Counted from the stretch's first letter, positions 9,182-16,657 are shown. The stretch is 64,000 nt of DNA from Streptomyces sp. BK239 (GCF_004217285.1 NZ_SHKS01000005.1:186001-250000); one strand, 5' to 3'. The notes: a model not told the origin generated them from the sequence alone. Program-made: numbers and translations.

Positions 9182-9570
9182 AGACCATCCTCAACGTCAT
9201 ATGGCTCGTGCTCAGCGGCTTCTGGCTGTTCCTCGGCTACCTGCTGGCCGGCGTGCTGCTGTGCGTCACGATCATCGGAATCCCCTTCGGCCTGGCGGCG
9301 TTCCGCATCGGCGTCTACGCCCTCTGGCCCTTCGGCTACACCACGATCGAGCGCCGCGACGCCGGCGCACCGTCCTGCGTGGGCAACGTGCTGTGGCTGG
9401 TCCTCGCCGGGTGGTGGCTCGCCCTCGCCCACATCGCGACCGGCATCGCCCTGTGCGTCACGATCATCGGCATCCCGTTCGGCATCGCCAACTTCAAGCT
9501 GATCCCGGTGTCCCTGCTGCCGCTCGGCCGCGAGATCGTCAGCACGGACCAGCCGTTCGCCGCCCGCTGA
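9178..9570 (+). CDS. YccF-domain membrane protein
   Basis: This 130-residue protein matches the YccF family of small inner-membrane proteins of unknown function. It is an internal duplication: CVTIIGIPFGLAAF in the first half and CVTIIGIPFGIANF in the second, each framed by hydrophobic helices, giving about four membrane segments. The GTG start at 9178 overlaps the htpX stop, so it is probably co-expressed with the protease. A weak stem at 9575-9581/9591-9597 follows. The biochemical role is unknown. Confidence 0.85.
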   Translation: MKTILNVIWLVLSGFWLFLGYLLAGVLLCVTIIGIPFGLAAFRIGVYALWPFGYTTIERRDAGAPSCVGNVLWLVLAGWWLALAHIATGIALCVTIIGIPFGIANFKLIPVSLLPLGREIVSTDQPFAAR

Positions 9571-9723
9571 ACCGACCCGCCCCGGGAACCGGCGGGTGCT
9601 GCCCGATCGTCGTCACGTCGACAGGGGCGCGAAACGGGGCACGAGCCGCGCCTGCCGCCGTCGGGCAGCGAGATCACAGCGCCCGGACGGTGAGGGCACA
9701 GCGCGGAAGGGCAGGTTCAGGGC

Positions 9724-9990
9724 ATGAGCATCGTCAGCTGGATCATTCTGGGGCTGCTGGCCGGCGTCATCGCCAAGGTCCTGCTGCCCGGCCGCGACCC
9801 GGGCGGTTTCATCGGCACGACCGTCATCGGCATCGCCGGCGCGTTCATCGGCGGCTGGGTATCGGCCCGCTGGCTGGACCACCCGATCAGCAAGGACTTC
9901 TACGACGGCGCCACCTGGGCCGCGGCGATCGGCGGATCACTGGTGCTCCTCATCGCCTACCGCATCCTGTTCGGCCACTCGCGCGACTGA
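9724..9990 (+). CDS. GlsB/YeaQ/YmgE-family small membrane protein
   Basis: An 88-residue protein with three hydrophobic helices and the glycine-rich family pattern IILGLLAGVIAKVLLPGRDPGG followed by GIAGAFIGGW. Members are called transglycosylase-associated or general stress proteins, but their molecular function is unproven. The ATG at 9724 is preceded by AGGG. It is followed by a strong two-way terminator shared with the convergent yajQ. It may be transcribed separately from htpX, given the 153-base gap. Confidence 0.85.
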   Translation: MSIVSWIILGLLAGVIAKVLLPGRDPGGFIGTTVIGIAGAFIGGWVSARWLDHPISKDFYDGATWAAAIGGSLVLLIAYRILFGHSRD

Positions 9991-10054
9991 GGGGTCTTCG
10001 CCCCTGAGCGCCGTTCCCGCCGGCGCGCGACCACGGGAACACACCGGGCACGCC

Positions 10055-10086
10055 GACGGGCGGACACCCTGAGGCGTCCGCCCGTC
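10055..10086. terminator. Bidirectional terminator between glsB-like gene and yajQ
   Basis: A perfect 11-base inverted repeat (GACGGGCGGAC 10055-10065 and its complement 10076-10086) with a ten-base loop lies between the converging genes. It has no U-run, as is usual in GC-rich actinobacteria. Confidence 0.7.
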
Positions 10087-10099
10087 AGCAAAGCCGTTC

Positions 10100-10588
10100 C
10101 TACCGGTAGTTCACGAACTGCAGGGCGAACTCGAAGTCATGGCCCTTCAGAAGGGCGATGACGGCCTGGAGGTCGTCGCGGCTCTTGGAGCTGACGCGCA
10201 GCTCGTCACCCTGGACCTGGGCCTTCACGCCCTTGGGGCCCTCGTCGCGGATGAGCTTGGCGACCTTCTTCGCGTTCTCCTGAGAGATGCCCTCCTCGAT
10301 CGACGCGAAGATCTTGTACTCCTTGCCGGAGAGCTGCGGCTCGCCCGCGTCCAGCGCCTTGAGCGAGATCCCCCGCTTGATCAGCTTCGACTGGAAGACG
10401 TCGAGGACGGCGTTCACCCGGTCCTCGGAGTTCGCCTCCATCAGGATCTTGTCTCCGGACCACGAGATCGAGGCGCCGACGCCCTTGAAGTCGTAGCGCT
10501 GGGAGATCTCCTTGGCGGCCTGGTTGAGGGCGTTGTCGACCTCCTGCCGCTCGACCTTCGAGACGATGTCGAAACTGGAGTCGGCCAT
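10100..10588 (-). CDS. yajQ: YajQ-family nucleotide-binding protein
   Basis: YajQ/UPF0234 proteins are small two-domain nucleotide-binding proteins; some members bind cyclic di-GMP and act as regulators. The 162-residue product begins MADSSFDIVSKVERQEVDNA and contains the family features RYDFKGVGASI and ASIEEGISQENAKKVAKLI. Length is typical (about 163). The ATG at 10588 was chosen because the family starts with M-x-SFDIVS; the longer upstream frame is Arg/Pro-rich. It converges with the preceding small membrane protein gene. Its specific role here is unknown. Confidence 0.92.
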   Translation of the reverse strand: MADSSFDIVSKVERQEVDNALNQAAKEISQRYDFKGVGASISWSGDKILMEANSEDRVNAVLDVFQSKLIKRGISLKALDAGEPQLSGKEYKIFASIEEGISQENAKKVAKLIRDEGPKGVKAQVQGDELRVSSKSRDDLQAVIALLKGHDFEFALQFVNYR

Positions 10589-10813
10589 GTCCTGTGGCTC
10601 CTTGTATCGGTGTGCGTATCGGGTGCGTGTCGGCGTCCGTGGGGCTGCCGCCGAGCCCGCCGAAAGCCGCGGGCCGCATCCGGACAAGCCTAGCCACCCG
10701 GCCGGGCCCGGGCGGCGCGGAATCGGGTGGCGAAGCACCCCTCCGCATCAGGTATCGTTTACGTCGTTGCCAGGGAGCACCGCCGAAAAGCGGTTCGAAC
10801 GGCAGCAAACCCC

Positions 10814-10895
10814 GGCGGTGTGCCCGAGCGGCCAAAGGGAGCAGACTGTAAATCTGCCGGCTCAGCCTTCCCAGGTTCGAATCCTGGCGCCGCCA
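10814..10895 (+). tRNA. tRNA-Tyr (GTA)
   Basis: A class II tRNA of 82 bases. The acceptor GGCGGTG pairs with CGCCGCC, the anticodon arm GCAGA-CTGTAAA-TCTGC gives anticodon GTA, there is a long variable arm, and the T arm is CCAGG-TTCGAAT-CCTGG. Discriminator A is at 10895 and CCA is not encoded. It stands alone and is followed by a strong terminator. Confidence 0.95.
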
Positions 10896-10902
10896 CACGG
10901 GA

Positions 10903-10949
10903 ACGAAGGGCCCGTGATCTGCTGTCACAGCAGATCACGGGCCCTTCGT
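10903..10949. terminator. Perfect 23-base-pair hairpin terminator after tRNA-Tyr
   Basis: The left arm 10903-10925 and right arm 10927-10949 are perfect reverse complements around a single central C. It ends tRNA-Tyr transcription and lies before the convergent small gene at 11000, so it probably works both ways. No U-run. Confidence 0.8.
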
Positions 10950-10999
10950 CATGTGCCGATGGTGTCCCCAGCTCTCACGTCACAGGCGTGCGCGGCCCC

Positions 11000-11290
11000 C
11001 TACTCCTCCTCCGCGGCAGCCCGTTCCGGGGACTTCGCCGCCCTTCTCACCTCCGCCTCCACGTCCGTCCGCGGTCTGCCCGCCTCCTTGGCGAAGTCGG
11101 TCATCGCGGACCTCACGTCGCGGGCCAGGTCGCGCCAGGCGCGCCAGGCGGTCTCGTAGGTGTCGCTCTGGATCTCCGACCAGGTGGCCGCCGTGGGCGC
11201 GCCGTAGGTGTCCCGCAGGTGCAGGACCCTCGCGTGGGCCTCGTCGGCCGCGCGCTGCTTCTCCACGAGTTCCTCGAAGGTATGTGCCAT
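11000..11290 (-). CDS. Hypothetical protein, helical, 96 residues
   Basis: A 96-residue charged, Ala/Glu/Arg-rich protein starting MAHTFEELVEKQRAADEAHA. It is predicted almost entirely alpha-helical, without membrane segments or known motifs, and ends in an acidic Glu/Ala run. The ATG at 11290 is preferred over upstream in-frame starts, which would add Arg/Pro/Ser-rich sequence. It resembles conserved small hypothetical proteins of Streptomyces, but I cannot assign a function. It converges with tRNA-Tyr across a strong hairpin. Confidence 0.65.
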   Translation of the reverse strand: MAHTFEELVEKQRAADEAHARVLHLRDTYGAPTAATWSEIQSDTYETAWRAWRDLARDVRSAMTDFAKEAGRPRTDVEAEVRRAAKSPERAAAEEE

Positions 11291-11393
11291 ATGTACGGAT
11301 GCTAGGGAGGAGCGCCGGGTTCCGCGCGACGAGCGACGCGGACAACCGGACCGGACCGGATGCCCGCCCCACCCGCTGGGGCACACTGACGGC

Positions 11394-11606
11394 ATGTCCA
11401 GCCGTCGCAGAACCTGCCCCGAGTGCCGCCGCGAGATCGCCGTCGTCGCCGGACGGTTCGCCCGGCACGACCCGCCGGGCGCGCGGGGGAGCGGGCAGCT
11501 CACCTCCTGCCCCGGTTCGCGCCGGCCGGCACAACTGGGCGCGGCGCAGCCCTCCTTGGACGGATACGTCGTCCCCGAGGTCCCCGGGCAGCTGCCGCTG
11601 TTCTGA
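11394..11606 (+). CDS. Small CxxC protein, 70 residues
   Basis: A 70-residue basic protein that opens MSSRRRTCPECRREIAVVAG. A CPEC pair near the N-terminus and a lone Cys in LTSCPGSRR suggest a partial zinc-ribbon-like knuckle, though a full four-ligand site is not evident. The C-terminal YVVPEVPGQLPLF is hydrophobic. The ATG at 11394 is the first sensible start. It lies divergent from the 96-residue helical protein, with about 100 bases between them. Function unknown. Confidence 0.55.
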   Translation: MSSRRRTCPECRREIAVVAGRFARHDPPGARGSGQLTSCPGSRRPAQLGAAQPSLDGYVVPEVPGQLPLF

Positions 11607-11629
11607 CGCCCGGAGCCCGGGGAGCCCGG

Positions 11630-12286
11630 TCAGTTCCCCGCGACCGACTTCACCGCCACCGACACCGGCGTCGACCCGCCGATCAGCTCCAGCGTCAGGC
11701 CGGCCGTCGCCGGGGTGTCCAGCAACTCCGCCAGCACGGCCGCAACGTCGTCGCGCGGGATCGAGCCGCGGCCCGTCCGCGCCTCCAGGCGGACCAGCCC
11801 GTTGCCCGGGTCGTCCGTCAGCGAACCGGGGCGCAAAACCGTCCAGTCGAGGGCGTCCAGGCCCCGCACGTACGCGTCCGCCTCGCCCTTGGCGCGCAGG
11901 TAGACGTCGAAGACCTCGTCACCCTGGTGCCCGGCGTCCGCGCCGTAGGACGACACGATCACGAACCGCCGTACGCCCGCGCGCACTGCCGCGTCCGCGA
12001 ACAGCACCGCCGCACCCTTGTCCACGGTCTCCTTGCGTCCCGTCCCGCTGCCCGGGCCCGCGCCCGCCGCGAACACGGCCGCGTCCGCGCCCCGCAGCCG
12101 CTCCGCGACCTCGTCGACCGAGGCCGACTCCAGGTCCAGTACGACGGGTTCGGCGCCCGCGGCCCGCAGGTCCTCGCCCTGCTCCGCCTTGCGGATGATC
12201 CCCGCGACCTCATGCCCGCGCGCGGCGAGCACCCGCTCCAGCCGCAGCGCGATCTGACCATGACCTCCAGCAATGACAATGCGCAT
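11630..12286 (-). CDS. NAD(P)-binding atypical SDR family protein
   Basis: A 218-residue Rossmann-fold protein of the atypical short-chain dehydrogenase (NAD(P)H-binding, NmrA/YwnB-like) group. The dinucleotide motif is GGHGQIALRL near residue 7, followed by a sugar-nucleotide-epimerase-like core: VVLDLES, AAVFAAGAGPGSG and FVIVSSYGAD. In place of a canonical YxxxK is YLRAKGEADAYV, which keeps the Lys. The ATG at 12286 places the glycine motif right at the N-terminus as in the family. The substrate is unknown. It is a monocistronic reverse gene upstream of a cluster edge. Confidence 0.85.
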   Translation of the reverse strand: MRIVIAGGHGQIALRLERVLAARGHEVAGIIRKAEQGEDLRAAGAEPVVLDLESASVDEVAERLRGADAAVFAAGAGPGSGTGRKETVDKGAAVLFADAAVRAGVRRFVIVSSYGADAGHQGDEVFDVYLRAKGEADAYVRGLDALDWTVLRPGSLTDDPGNGLVRLEARTGRGSIPRDDVAAVLAELLDTPATAGLTLELIGGSTPVSVAVKSVAGN

Positions 12287-12403
12287 GCTTCCGACCGTAC
12301 GCCCGACCCACCCGTACCGCCCCACGGGCGAACGCCCGTGCGATGCCCCGCTCAGGCACCGCGCAAGACAACGCTCACCGCACCACGCAGGACATCGGCT
12401 GTC

Positions 12404-13681
12404 CTACGACAGCTCGCCCCGGCCCTGCCGAGGCAGCCCCAACTCCGGGGCCGGGCCCTCGGACAGAGCGCAGTACTCCCGCACCGCGCTGGTGCGCGCC
12501 ACCACGCGCCCCGCGTGGATGACGATCCGGCTGTACGCCAGGGAGAGCGCGCTCGCCAGCCGGTCTCCGCGGACCGCCAGCAGGTCGGCCGGGAAGCCCG
12601 CCTCCACGCGGACCTCGGGCAGCCCGAGAGCGGCACGCGCGGACGTGCTCACCGCGTCGTAGGCGTCCTCGGGGCGCAGGCCGTGGCGGGAGGCGAGACG
12701 GTAGGCCGCCTCCAGGGGGTCGCCGCGGCCGACGGGGTTCGACACGTCGCGCAGGGCGCCGCTCCCGGCCGCCACCCGGACGCCGGCCGCGCGCAACAGC
12801 CGTACGGGCGCGGTGCCCCGGCGTTCGACGGCCCCGCAGCCGCCCTGCGGGAGGCAGACCACCGTCACGCCGGCCGCGGCGAGCTGGTCGGCGGTGCGGG
12901 CCGCGGCTTCGGCGGGGAGGGCGGAGAGGCCGGCGCACGGGCCGAGGGAGACGCCGGGGCGCAGACCGCCGGCCATGGCGGCGAGACGGGCGAGCCGGGC
13001 CGGGTCGGCGGCGTCAGTGTGCAGGTCGACGGGGCGGCCGTACTCGGAGGCGAGCGCCAGGACTGTCTCCGCGTAGCCGACCGGGTCGGGGTCGAGATCG
13101 GGGCAGCCGCCCACCACCGAGGCGCCCATGCGCACCGCGTCCCGCAGGATCGCGAGCCCCTCCGCCCCGGCCGGCCCGGTCAGCACCCGGGGCATCGCCA
13201 CCGTCGTCAGCTCGGCGAGGCCGCGCAGCGAACGCCCGGCCTCCAGGACGGCGGCCAGCGCGCCGAGGCCCTGCACGTCGCCCACGCGTACGTGTGCGCG
13301 CAGCGCGGTCGTGCCGTGGCCGAGGTGCAGCAGCGCGGCCTCGGTGGCCCGGCGCCGGATGTCGTGCGGGGCGTGGGAGACGGGGCCGTCGGTGTCGGCG
13401 GACAGGGCGGTGTCGGCGTGCAGATGCGGTTCGGCGGGCGAGGGGAGGAGGAGATAGCCGCTGAGATCCACACGAGCGCCGCGGGGCGATCCGGCAGCCA
13501 GGCTGCCCGCCGTGCCGACCGCCTCGATGCGGCCGCGGCCGAGCCGTACGTCCACGGTCCGGCCGTCCGTCAGGCGCGCGCCGCACAGCAGGAGCGGGGC
13601 GGGATCCGGCGACCGGCCCGCAGGGGAGGCCGAGGGAGAGGACGAGGACGGCCGAGGCGGGGGCGGCTGGCTGTCGGGCAT
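12404..13681 (-). CDS. Cytosine-deaminase-like amidohydrolase, probably catalytically degenerate
   Basis: A 425-residue TIM-barrel amidohydrolase related to cytosine deaminase (CodA). The N-terminal metal motif HLHAD (His86, His88), the strand LRAHV (His130) and VDLHTDA (His221) are kept. By eye alignment with CodA, other key residues are lost: catalytic Glu217 is Ala224, His246 is Pro248 (GPCAGL), metal ligand Asp313 and Asp314 are Gly308 and Ala309 (GSGALRD), and Gln156 is Arg165. The first 25 residues are a Pro/Ser-rich tail. A normal length and intact frame argue against a simple pseudogene. It may be a non-catalytic homologue. Confidence 0.8.
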   Translation of the reverse strand: MPDSQPPPPRPSSSSPSASPAGRSPDPAPLLLCGARLTDGRTVDVRLGRGRIEAVGTAGSLAAGSPRGARVDLSGYLLLPSPAEPHLHADTALSADTDGPVSHAPHDIRRRATEAALLHLGHGTTALRAHVRVGDVQGLGALAAVLEAGRSLRGLAELTTVAMPRVLTGPAGAEGLAILRDAVRMGASVVGGCPDLDPDPVGYAETVLALASEYGRPVDLHTDAADPARLARLAAMAGGLRPGVSLGPCAGLSALPAEAAARTADQLAAAGVTVVCLPQGGCGAVERRGTAPVRLLRAAGVRVAAGSGALRDVSNPVGRGDPLEAAYRLASRHGLRPEDAYDAVSTSARAALGLPEVRVEAGFPADLLAVRGDRLASALSLAYSRIVIHAGRVVARTSAVREYCALSEGPAPELGLPRQGRGELS

Positions 13682-13903
13682 CGCGCTCCTGGGGCATCGG
13701 CGGTGCGAAAGGCTCGGGTGCCCCGGCGCATGGAGCACAGGCGCGGGGCAAGATCACGCAGAGTGAGTCGAGCCTAGGACGGAGCTCCGGCAGTGGCGGG
13801 GAGGAGCGCAATAGTCGTACCGGTGTGGTCCAGGGGCGGAAGGGGCGCTGGAGATCGCCGGGACGCCGGGGAAACGGCGCCCGGCGGGGTACACGGAACG
13901 GAT

Positions 13904-13933
13904 TTGGGCGATCGGCTGCGGACCGTGTAATGT
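13904..13933 (+). promoter_or_regulatory. Promoter of tRNA-Thr/tRNA-Met/rpmG
   Basis: TTGGGC at 13904-13909 and TAATGT at 13928-13933 are separated by 18 bases, close to the housekeeping consensus. Transcription would begin around 13940, just before tRNA-Thr. Confidence 0.6.
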
Positions 13934-13944
13934 CTTCATCGCTC

Positions 13945-14017
13945 GCCCCAATAGCTCAGTCGGCAGAGCGTCTCCATGGTAAGGAGAAGGTCTACGGTTC
14001 GATTCCGTATTGGGGCT
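13945..14017 (+). tRNA. tRNA-Thr (GGT)
   Basis: A 73-base tRNA with acceptor GCCCCAA/TTGGGGC, anticodon arm TCTCC-ATGGTAA-GGAGA (anticodon GGT) and T arm TACGG-TTCGATT-CCGTA. CCA is not encoded. The order tRNA-Thr, tRNA-Met, rpmG is conserved in actinobacteria. Confidence 0.95.
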
Positions 14018-14063
14018 CTGGTGTGAGAGGTTCCCGCCGCGAGGCGGGGCCCGATCGCATCAA

Positions 14064-14136
14064 AGCGGTGTAGCTCAGTCGGTAGAGCAAGCGGCTCATA
14101 ATCGCTGTGTCACCGGTTCAAGTCCGGTCACCGCTA
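14064..14136 (+). tRNA. tRNA-Met (CAT), elongator type
   Basis: A 73-base tRNA with acceptor AGCGGTG/CACCGCT, anticodon arm AGCGG-CTCATAA-TCGCT (anticodon CAT) and T arm ACCGG-TTCAAGT-CCGGT. The fully paired first acceptor position excludes initiator tRNA. A lysidine-modified tRNA-Ile2 shares this anticodon, but conserved synteny favours elongator Met. Confidence 0.88.
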
Positions 14137-14141
14137 CACAC

Positions 14142-14184
14142 AGTAGCCGATTGCGGGGTCGGTCCTTCGATCGGCTACTCTTTC
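14142..14184 (+). terminator. Hairpin with pyrimidine tail after tRNA-Met, overlapping a promoter-like motif
   Basis: AGTAGCCGAT (14142-14151) pairs perfectly with ATCGGCTACT (14170-14179) and is followed by CTTTCTT. The same bases hold TTGCGG (14151-14156) and TACTCT (14176-14181) spaced 19, a possible rpmG promoter. The element may therefore separate tRNA from rpmG transcription. Confidence 0.55.
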
Positions 14185-14226
14185 TTGCGTTAAACCAGTC
14201 CTATCCGTTCGTCAAGGAGCACTCAC

Positions 14227-14391
14227 GTGGCTGCCACCGACGTCCGCCCGAAGATCACGCTGGCCTGCGTGGAGTGCAAGGAGCGGAACTACATCACCAA
14301 GAAGAACCGGCGTAACAACCCGGACCGTCTTGAGATGAAGAAGCACTGCCCGCGTTGCAACGCGCACACCGCGCACCGCGAGACGCGATAA
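14227..14391 (+). CDS. rpmG: 50S ribosomal protein L33 (zinc-binding form)
   Basis: L33 is a small protein of the large subunit near the E site. The 54-residue product has the two CxxC pairs of the zinc-containing form: CVEC near residue 17 and CPRC near residue 41. Streptomyces usually also has a cysteine-free, zinc-starvation copy elsewhere. The GTG at 14227 follows AAGGAG. It is preceded by tRNA-Thr and tRNA-Met and followed by a 16-base-pair terminator stem. Confidence 0.95.
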   Translation: MAATDVRPKITLACVECKERNYITKKNRRNNPDRLEMKKHCPRCNAHTAHRETR

Positions 14392-14404
14392 ATCAGGCTC
14401 GTAT

Positions 14405-14440
14405 GCGAGGCCGCCCCCGAGTGATCGGGGGCGGCCTCGC
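14405..14440 (+). terminator. Terminator after rpmG
   Basis: A perfect 16-base-pair stem (14405-14420 with 14425-14440) with GTGA loop, starting 13 bases after the rpmG stop. No U-run follows. Confidence 0.8.
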
Positions 14441-14491
14441 GTCGTTGAGAGACGCGTACCGTTCAGTAGAGCAACCAGGAGGTGCCGAGCC

Positions 14492-14944
14492 ATGGCGCTC
14501 GACCAGTCCTTCGTGGGGCGGACCTACCCGCCCACCGAGCCCTACGAGGTGGGCCGGGAGAAGATCCGCGAGTTCGCGGAGGCGGTGGGGGACCCGAACC
14601 CCGCGTACACCGACCCGGAGGCCGCCAAGGCCCTCGGCCACCCCGATGTGATCGCTCCGCCGACCTTCGTGTTCTCCATCACCTTCAAGGCCGCCGGCCA
14701 GGTCGTCCAGGACCCGCAACTCGGTCTGGACTACGGCCGGGTCGTGCACGGCGACCAGAAGTTCGCCTACCGGCGCCCCGTGCGCGCCGGGGACCGGCTC
14801 ACCGTCACCTCGACCATCGAGGGCGTCAAGTCCATGGCGGGCAACGACATCCTGGACATCCGCGGCGAGGTCCACGACGAGGCCGGCGAACACGTCGTGA
14901 CCGCCTGGACCAAGCTCGTGGCCCGCGCGGCCGAGGAGGGCTGA
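14492..14944 (+). CDS. MaoC-type dehydratase subunit (HadA-like)
   Basis: A 150-residue hot-dog-fold protein of the MaoC N-terminal dehydratase family, corresponding by position and sequence to HadA beside rpmG in mycobacteria. Such proteins pair with a HadB-like partner that holds the catalytic Asp-His, forming a (3R)-hydroxyacyl thioester dehydratase. Visible: YEVGREKIREFAEAVGDPNP, HPDVIAPPTF and HGDQKFAYRRPVRAGD. It lacks its own catalytic DxxxxH pair, as expected. ATG at 14492 follows AGGAGG. One base separates its stop from the next gene. In Streptomyces the substrate is not known, since mycolic acids are absent. Confidence 0.88.
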   Translation: MALDQSFVGRTYPPTEPYEVGREKIREFAEAVGDPNPAYTDPEAAKALGHPDVIAPPTFVFSITFKAAGQVVQDPQLGLDYGRVVHGDQKFAYRRPVRAGDRLTVTSTIEGVKSMAGNDILDIRGEVHDEAGEHVVTAWTKLVARAAEEG

Positions 14945-14945
14945 C

Positions 14946-15374
14946 ATGACGGCGACCATCTCCTACGACGACGTCGAGGTCGGCGCCGAACTCCCGGCGC
15001 GGAGCTTCGACGTCACCCGGGCCACCCTCGTGCGCTACGCGGGCGCCTCCGGCGACTTCAACCCGATCCACTGGAACGAGAGGTTCGCCAAGGAGGTGGG
15101 CCTGCCGGACGTCATCGCGCACGGCATGTTCACCATGGCCGAGGCGATCCGGGTCGTCACCGACTGGGCCGGCGACCCGGGCGCGGTCGTCGAGTACGGC
15201 GTCCGCTTCACCCGGCCCGTCGTCGTCCCCGACGACGAGCAGGGCGCGACCATCGAGGTCAGCGGCAAGGTCGCCGCCAAGCTCGACGACAACACGGTCC
15301 GCGTCGACCTGACGGCGACCAGCGCGGGGCAGAAGGTCCTGGGCATGTCTCGGGCGCTCGTACGACTCGCCTGA
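14946..15374 (+). CDS. MaoC-type dehydratase subunit (HadB-like)
   Basis: The 142-residue catalytic partner of the preceding gene. The hydratase-2 motif is present as GASGDFNPIHWNERFAKEVG (Asp and His five apart, about residues 36-41), followed by DVIAHGMFTMAEA. Together the two form a heterodimeric (3R)-hydroxyacyl-ACP or -CoA dehydratase of fatty-acid-type metabolism in the cytoplasm. ATG at 14946 is one base after the upstream stop, indicating strict co-translation. There is no HadC homologue next to it; murB follows. Confidence 0.9.
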   Translation: MTATISYDDVEVGAELPARSFDVTRATLVRYAGASGDFNPIHWNERFAKEVGLPDVIAHGMFTMAEAIRVVTDWAGDPGAVVEYGVRFTRPVVVPDDEQGATIEVSGKVAAKLDDNTVRVDLTATSAGQKVLGMSRALVRLA

Positions 15375-15431
15375 GCGGGTAAGCGGCGGTAAGGGGCGTC
15401 CTCCATTGCGGGCGCCCCATACCCATGCCCG

Positions 15432-15437
15432 TAGTCT
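15432..15437 (+). promoter_or_regulatory. -10 element for a probably leaderless murB transcript
   Basis: TAGTCT at 15432-15437 lies seven bases before the murB GTG at 15445, so transcription should begin at or next to the start codon. No Shine-Dalgarno is present in between. A -35 is unclear (TTGCGG at 15406 is 20 bases away). Confidence 0.5.
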
Positions 15438-15444
15438 TGGGCGC

Positions 15445-16500
15445 GTGCAGGAACTCCACGACGCCCCCCTCGCCCCGCTGACCACCTTCCGGCTGGGCGG
15501 CCCCGCCACCCGGCTGGTCACCGCGACGACCGACGCCGAGGTGATCGCCGCCGTCCGCGAGGCCGACGCCGACGGCACACCACTGCTGGTCATCGGCGGC
15601 GGCTCCAACCTCGTCATCGGCGACAAAGGCTTCGAGGGCACCGCCCTGCGCATCGCCACCAGCGGCTTCGAGCTCACCGGCACCACGCTGGAACTGGCGG
15701 CCGGCGAGGTGTGGACCGACGCCGTCGCCCGCACCGTCGAGGCCGGGCTCGCCGGCGTCGAATGCCTCGCCGGCATCCCCGGCTCCGCGGGCGCGACCCC
15801 CATCCAGAACGTCGGGGCGTACGGCCAGGAGGTCTCCTCCACGATCACCGAGGTGATCGCCTACGACCGCCGCGCCGGCGAGACCGTCGCCCTCACCGCC
15901 GCCGAGTGCGCCTTCTCCTACCGGCACAGCCGCTTCAAGGCCGACCCCGAGCGGTACGTCGTCCTGCGCGTCCGCTTCGCCCTGGAGGACGCGGACGGGC
16001 TCTCGGCGCCTCTGAAGTACGCCGAGACGGCCCGCGCGCTGGGGGTGGAGCCCGGGGAGCGCGTACCGCTCGCCGACGCCCGGGAGACCGTGCTCAAGCT
16101 GCGCGCGGGCAAGGGGATGGTGCTCGACCCCGAGGACCACGACACCTGGTCCGCCGGATCGTTCTTCACCAACCCGATCCTCACCGACGCCGACTTCGCG
16201 GTGTTCCACGCGCGCGTGAAGGAGCGGCTCGGGGACGGCGTAGAGCCGCCCGCCTACCCGGCGGGGGAGGGGTACACGAAGACCTCCGCGGCCTGGCTCA
16301 TCGACAAGGCCGGGTTCGCCAAGGGGTACGGCGACGGGCCCGCGCGTATCTCCACCAAGCACACGCTCGCGCTCACCAACCGGGGGGCGGCCACCACGGA
16401 GGATCTGCTCGTGCTCGCGCGGGAGGTCGTCGCCGGGGTGCGGGAGGCTTTCGGCGTGACGCTGGTCAACGAGCCGGTGACGGTCGGGGTGAGCCTGTAG
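15445..16500 (+). CDS. murB: UDP-N-acetylenolpyruvoylglucosamine reductase
   Basis: MurB reduces UDP-GlcNAc-enolpyruvate to UDP-MurNAc with NADPH and FAD, the second committed step of peptidoglycan precursor synthesis. The 351-residue product has the FAD-binding segment LLVIGGGSNLVIGDKGFEG, GIPGSAGATPIQNVGAYGQE, the catalytic-region FSYRHSRFK and SAGSFFTNPI, and the C-terminal SAAWLIDKAGFAKGYG of type I MurB. The GTG at 15445 gives the family's N-terminus and sits directly downstream of a -10 element. It converges with add across a repeat element. Confidence 0.95.
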   Translation: MQELHDAPLAPLTTFRLGGPATRLVTATTDAEVIAAVREADADGTPLLVIGGGSNLVIGDKGFEGTALRIATSGFELTGTTLELAAGEVWTDAVARTVEAGLAGVECLAGIPGSAGATPIQNVGAYGQEVSSTITEVIAYDRRAGETVALTAAECAFSYRHSRFKADPERYVVLRVRFALEDADGLSAPLKYAETARALGVEPGERVPLADARETVLKLRAGKGMVLDPEDHDTWSAGSFFTNPILTDADFAVFHARVKERLGDGVEPPAYPAGEGYTKTSAAWLIDKAGFAKGYGDGPARISTKHTLALTNRGAATTEDLLVLAREVVAGVREAFGVTLVNEPVTVGVSL

Positions 16501-16585
16501 GAACGGCGGTCACCTTGCCCGGCGCGCGTATGGCACCCGGGGTGGATGCCGGCGCACGGCGCTCGACGCAGCCCGGCGTCACGGG

Positions 16586-16657
16586 GTGCCGCTGCGCGCA
16601 CCCTCCCCCACTCCCGGCTTCGCTCGAGCGGGGGGACCCCCATCGCCCCAGCGGCAC
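16586..16657. repeat. REP-like palindromic intergenic element between murB and add
   Basis: An outer inverted repeat GTGCCGCTG (16586-16594) / CAGCGGCAC (16649-16657) encloses a C-run/G-run unit, CCCTCCCCCACTCCCGGCTT then CGCTCGAGCGGGGGGACCCC. From memory, near-identical units recur between genes in many Streptomyces genomes. It lies between convergent genes and may end transcription from both sides. Confidence 0.6.
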
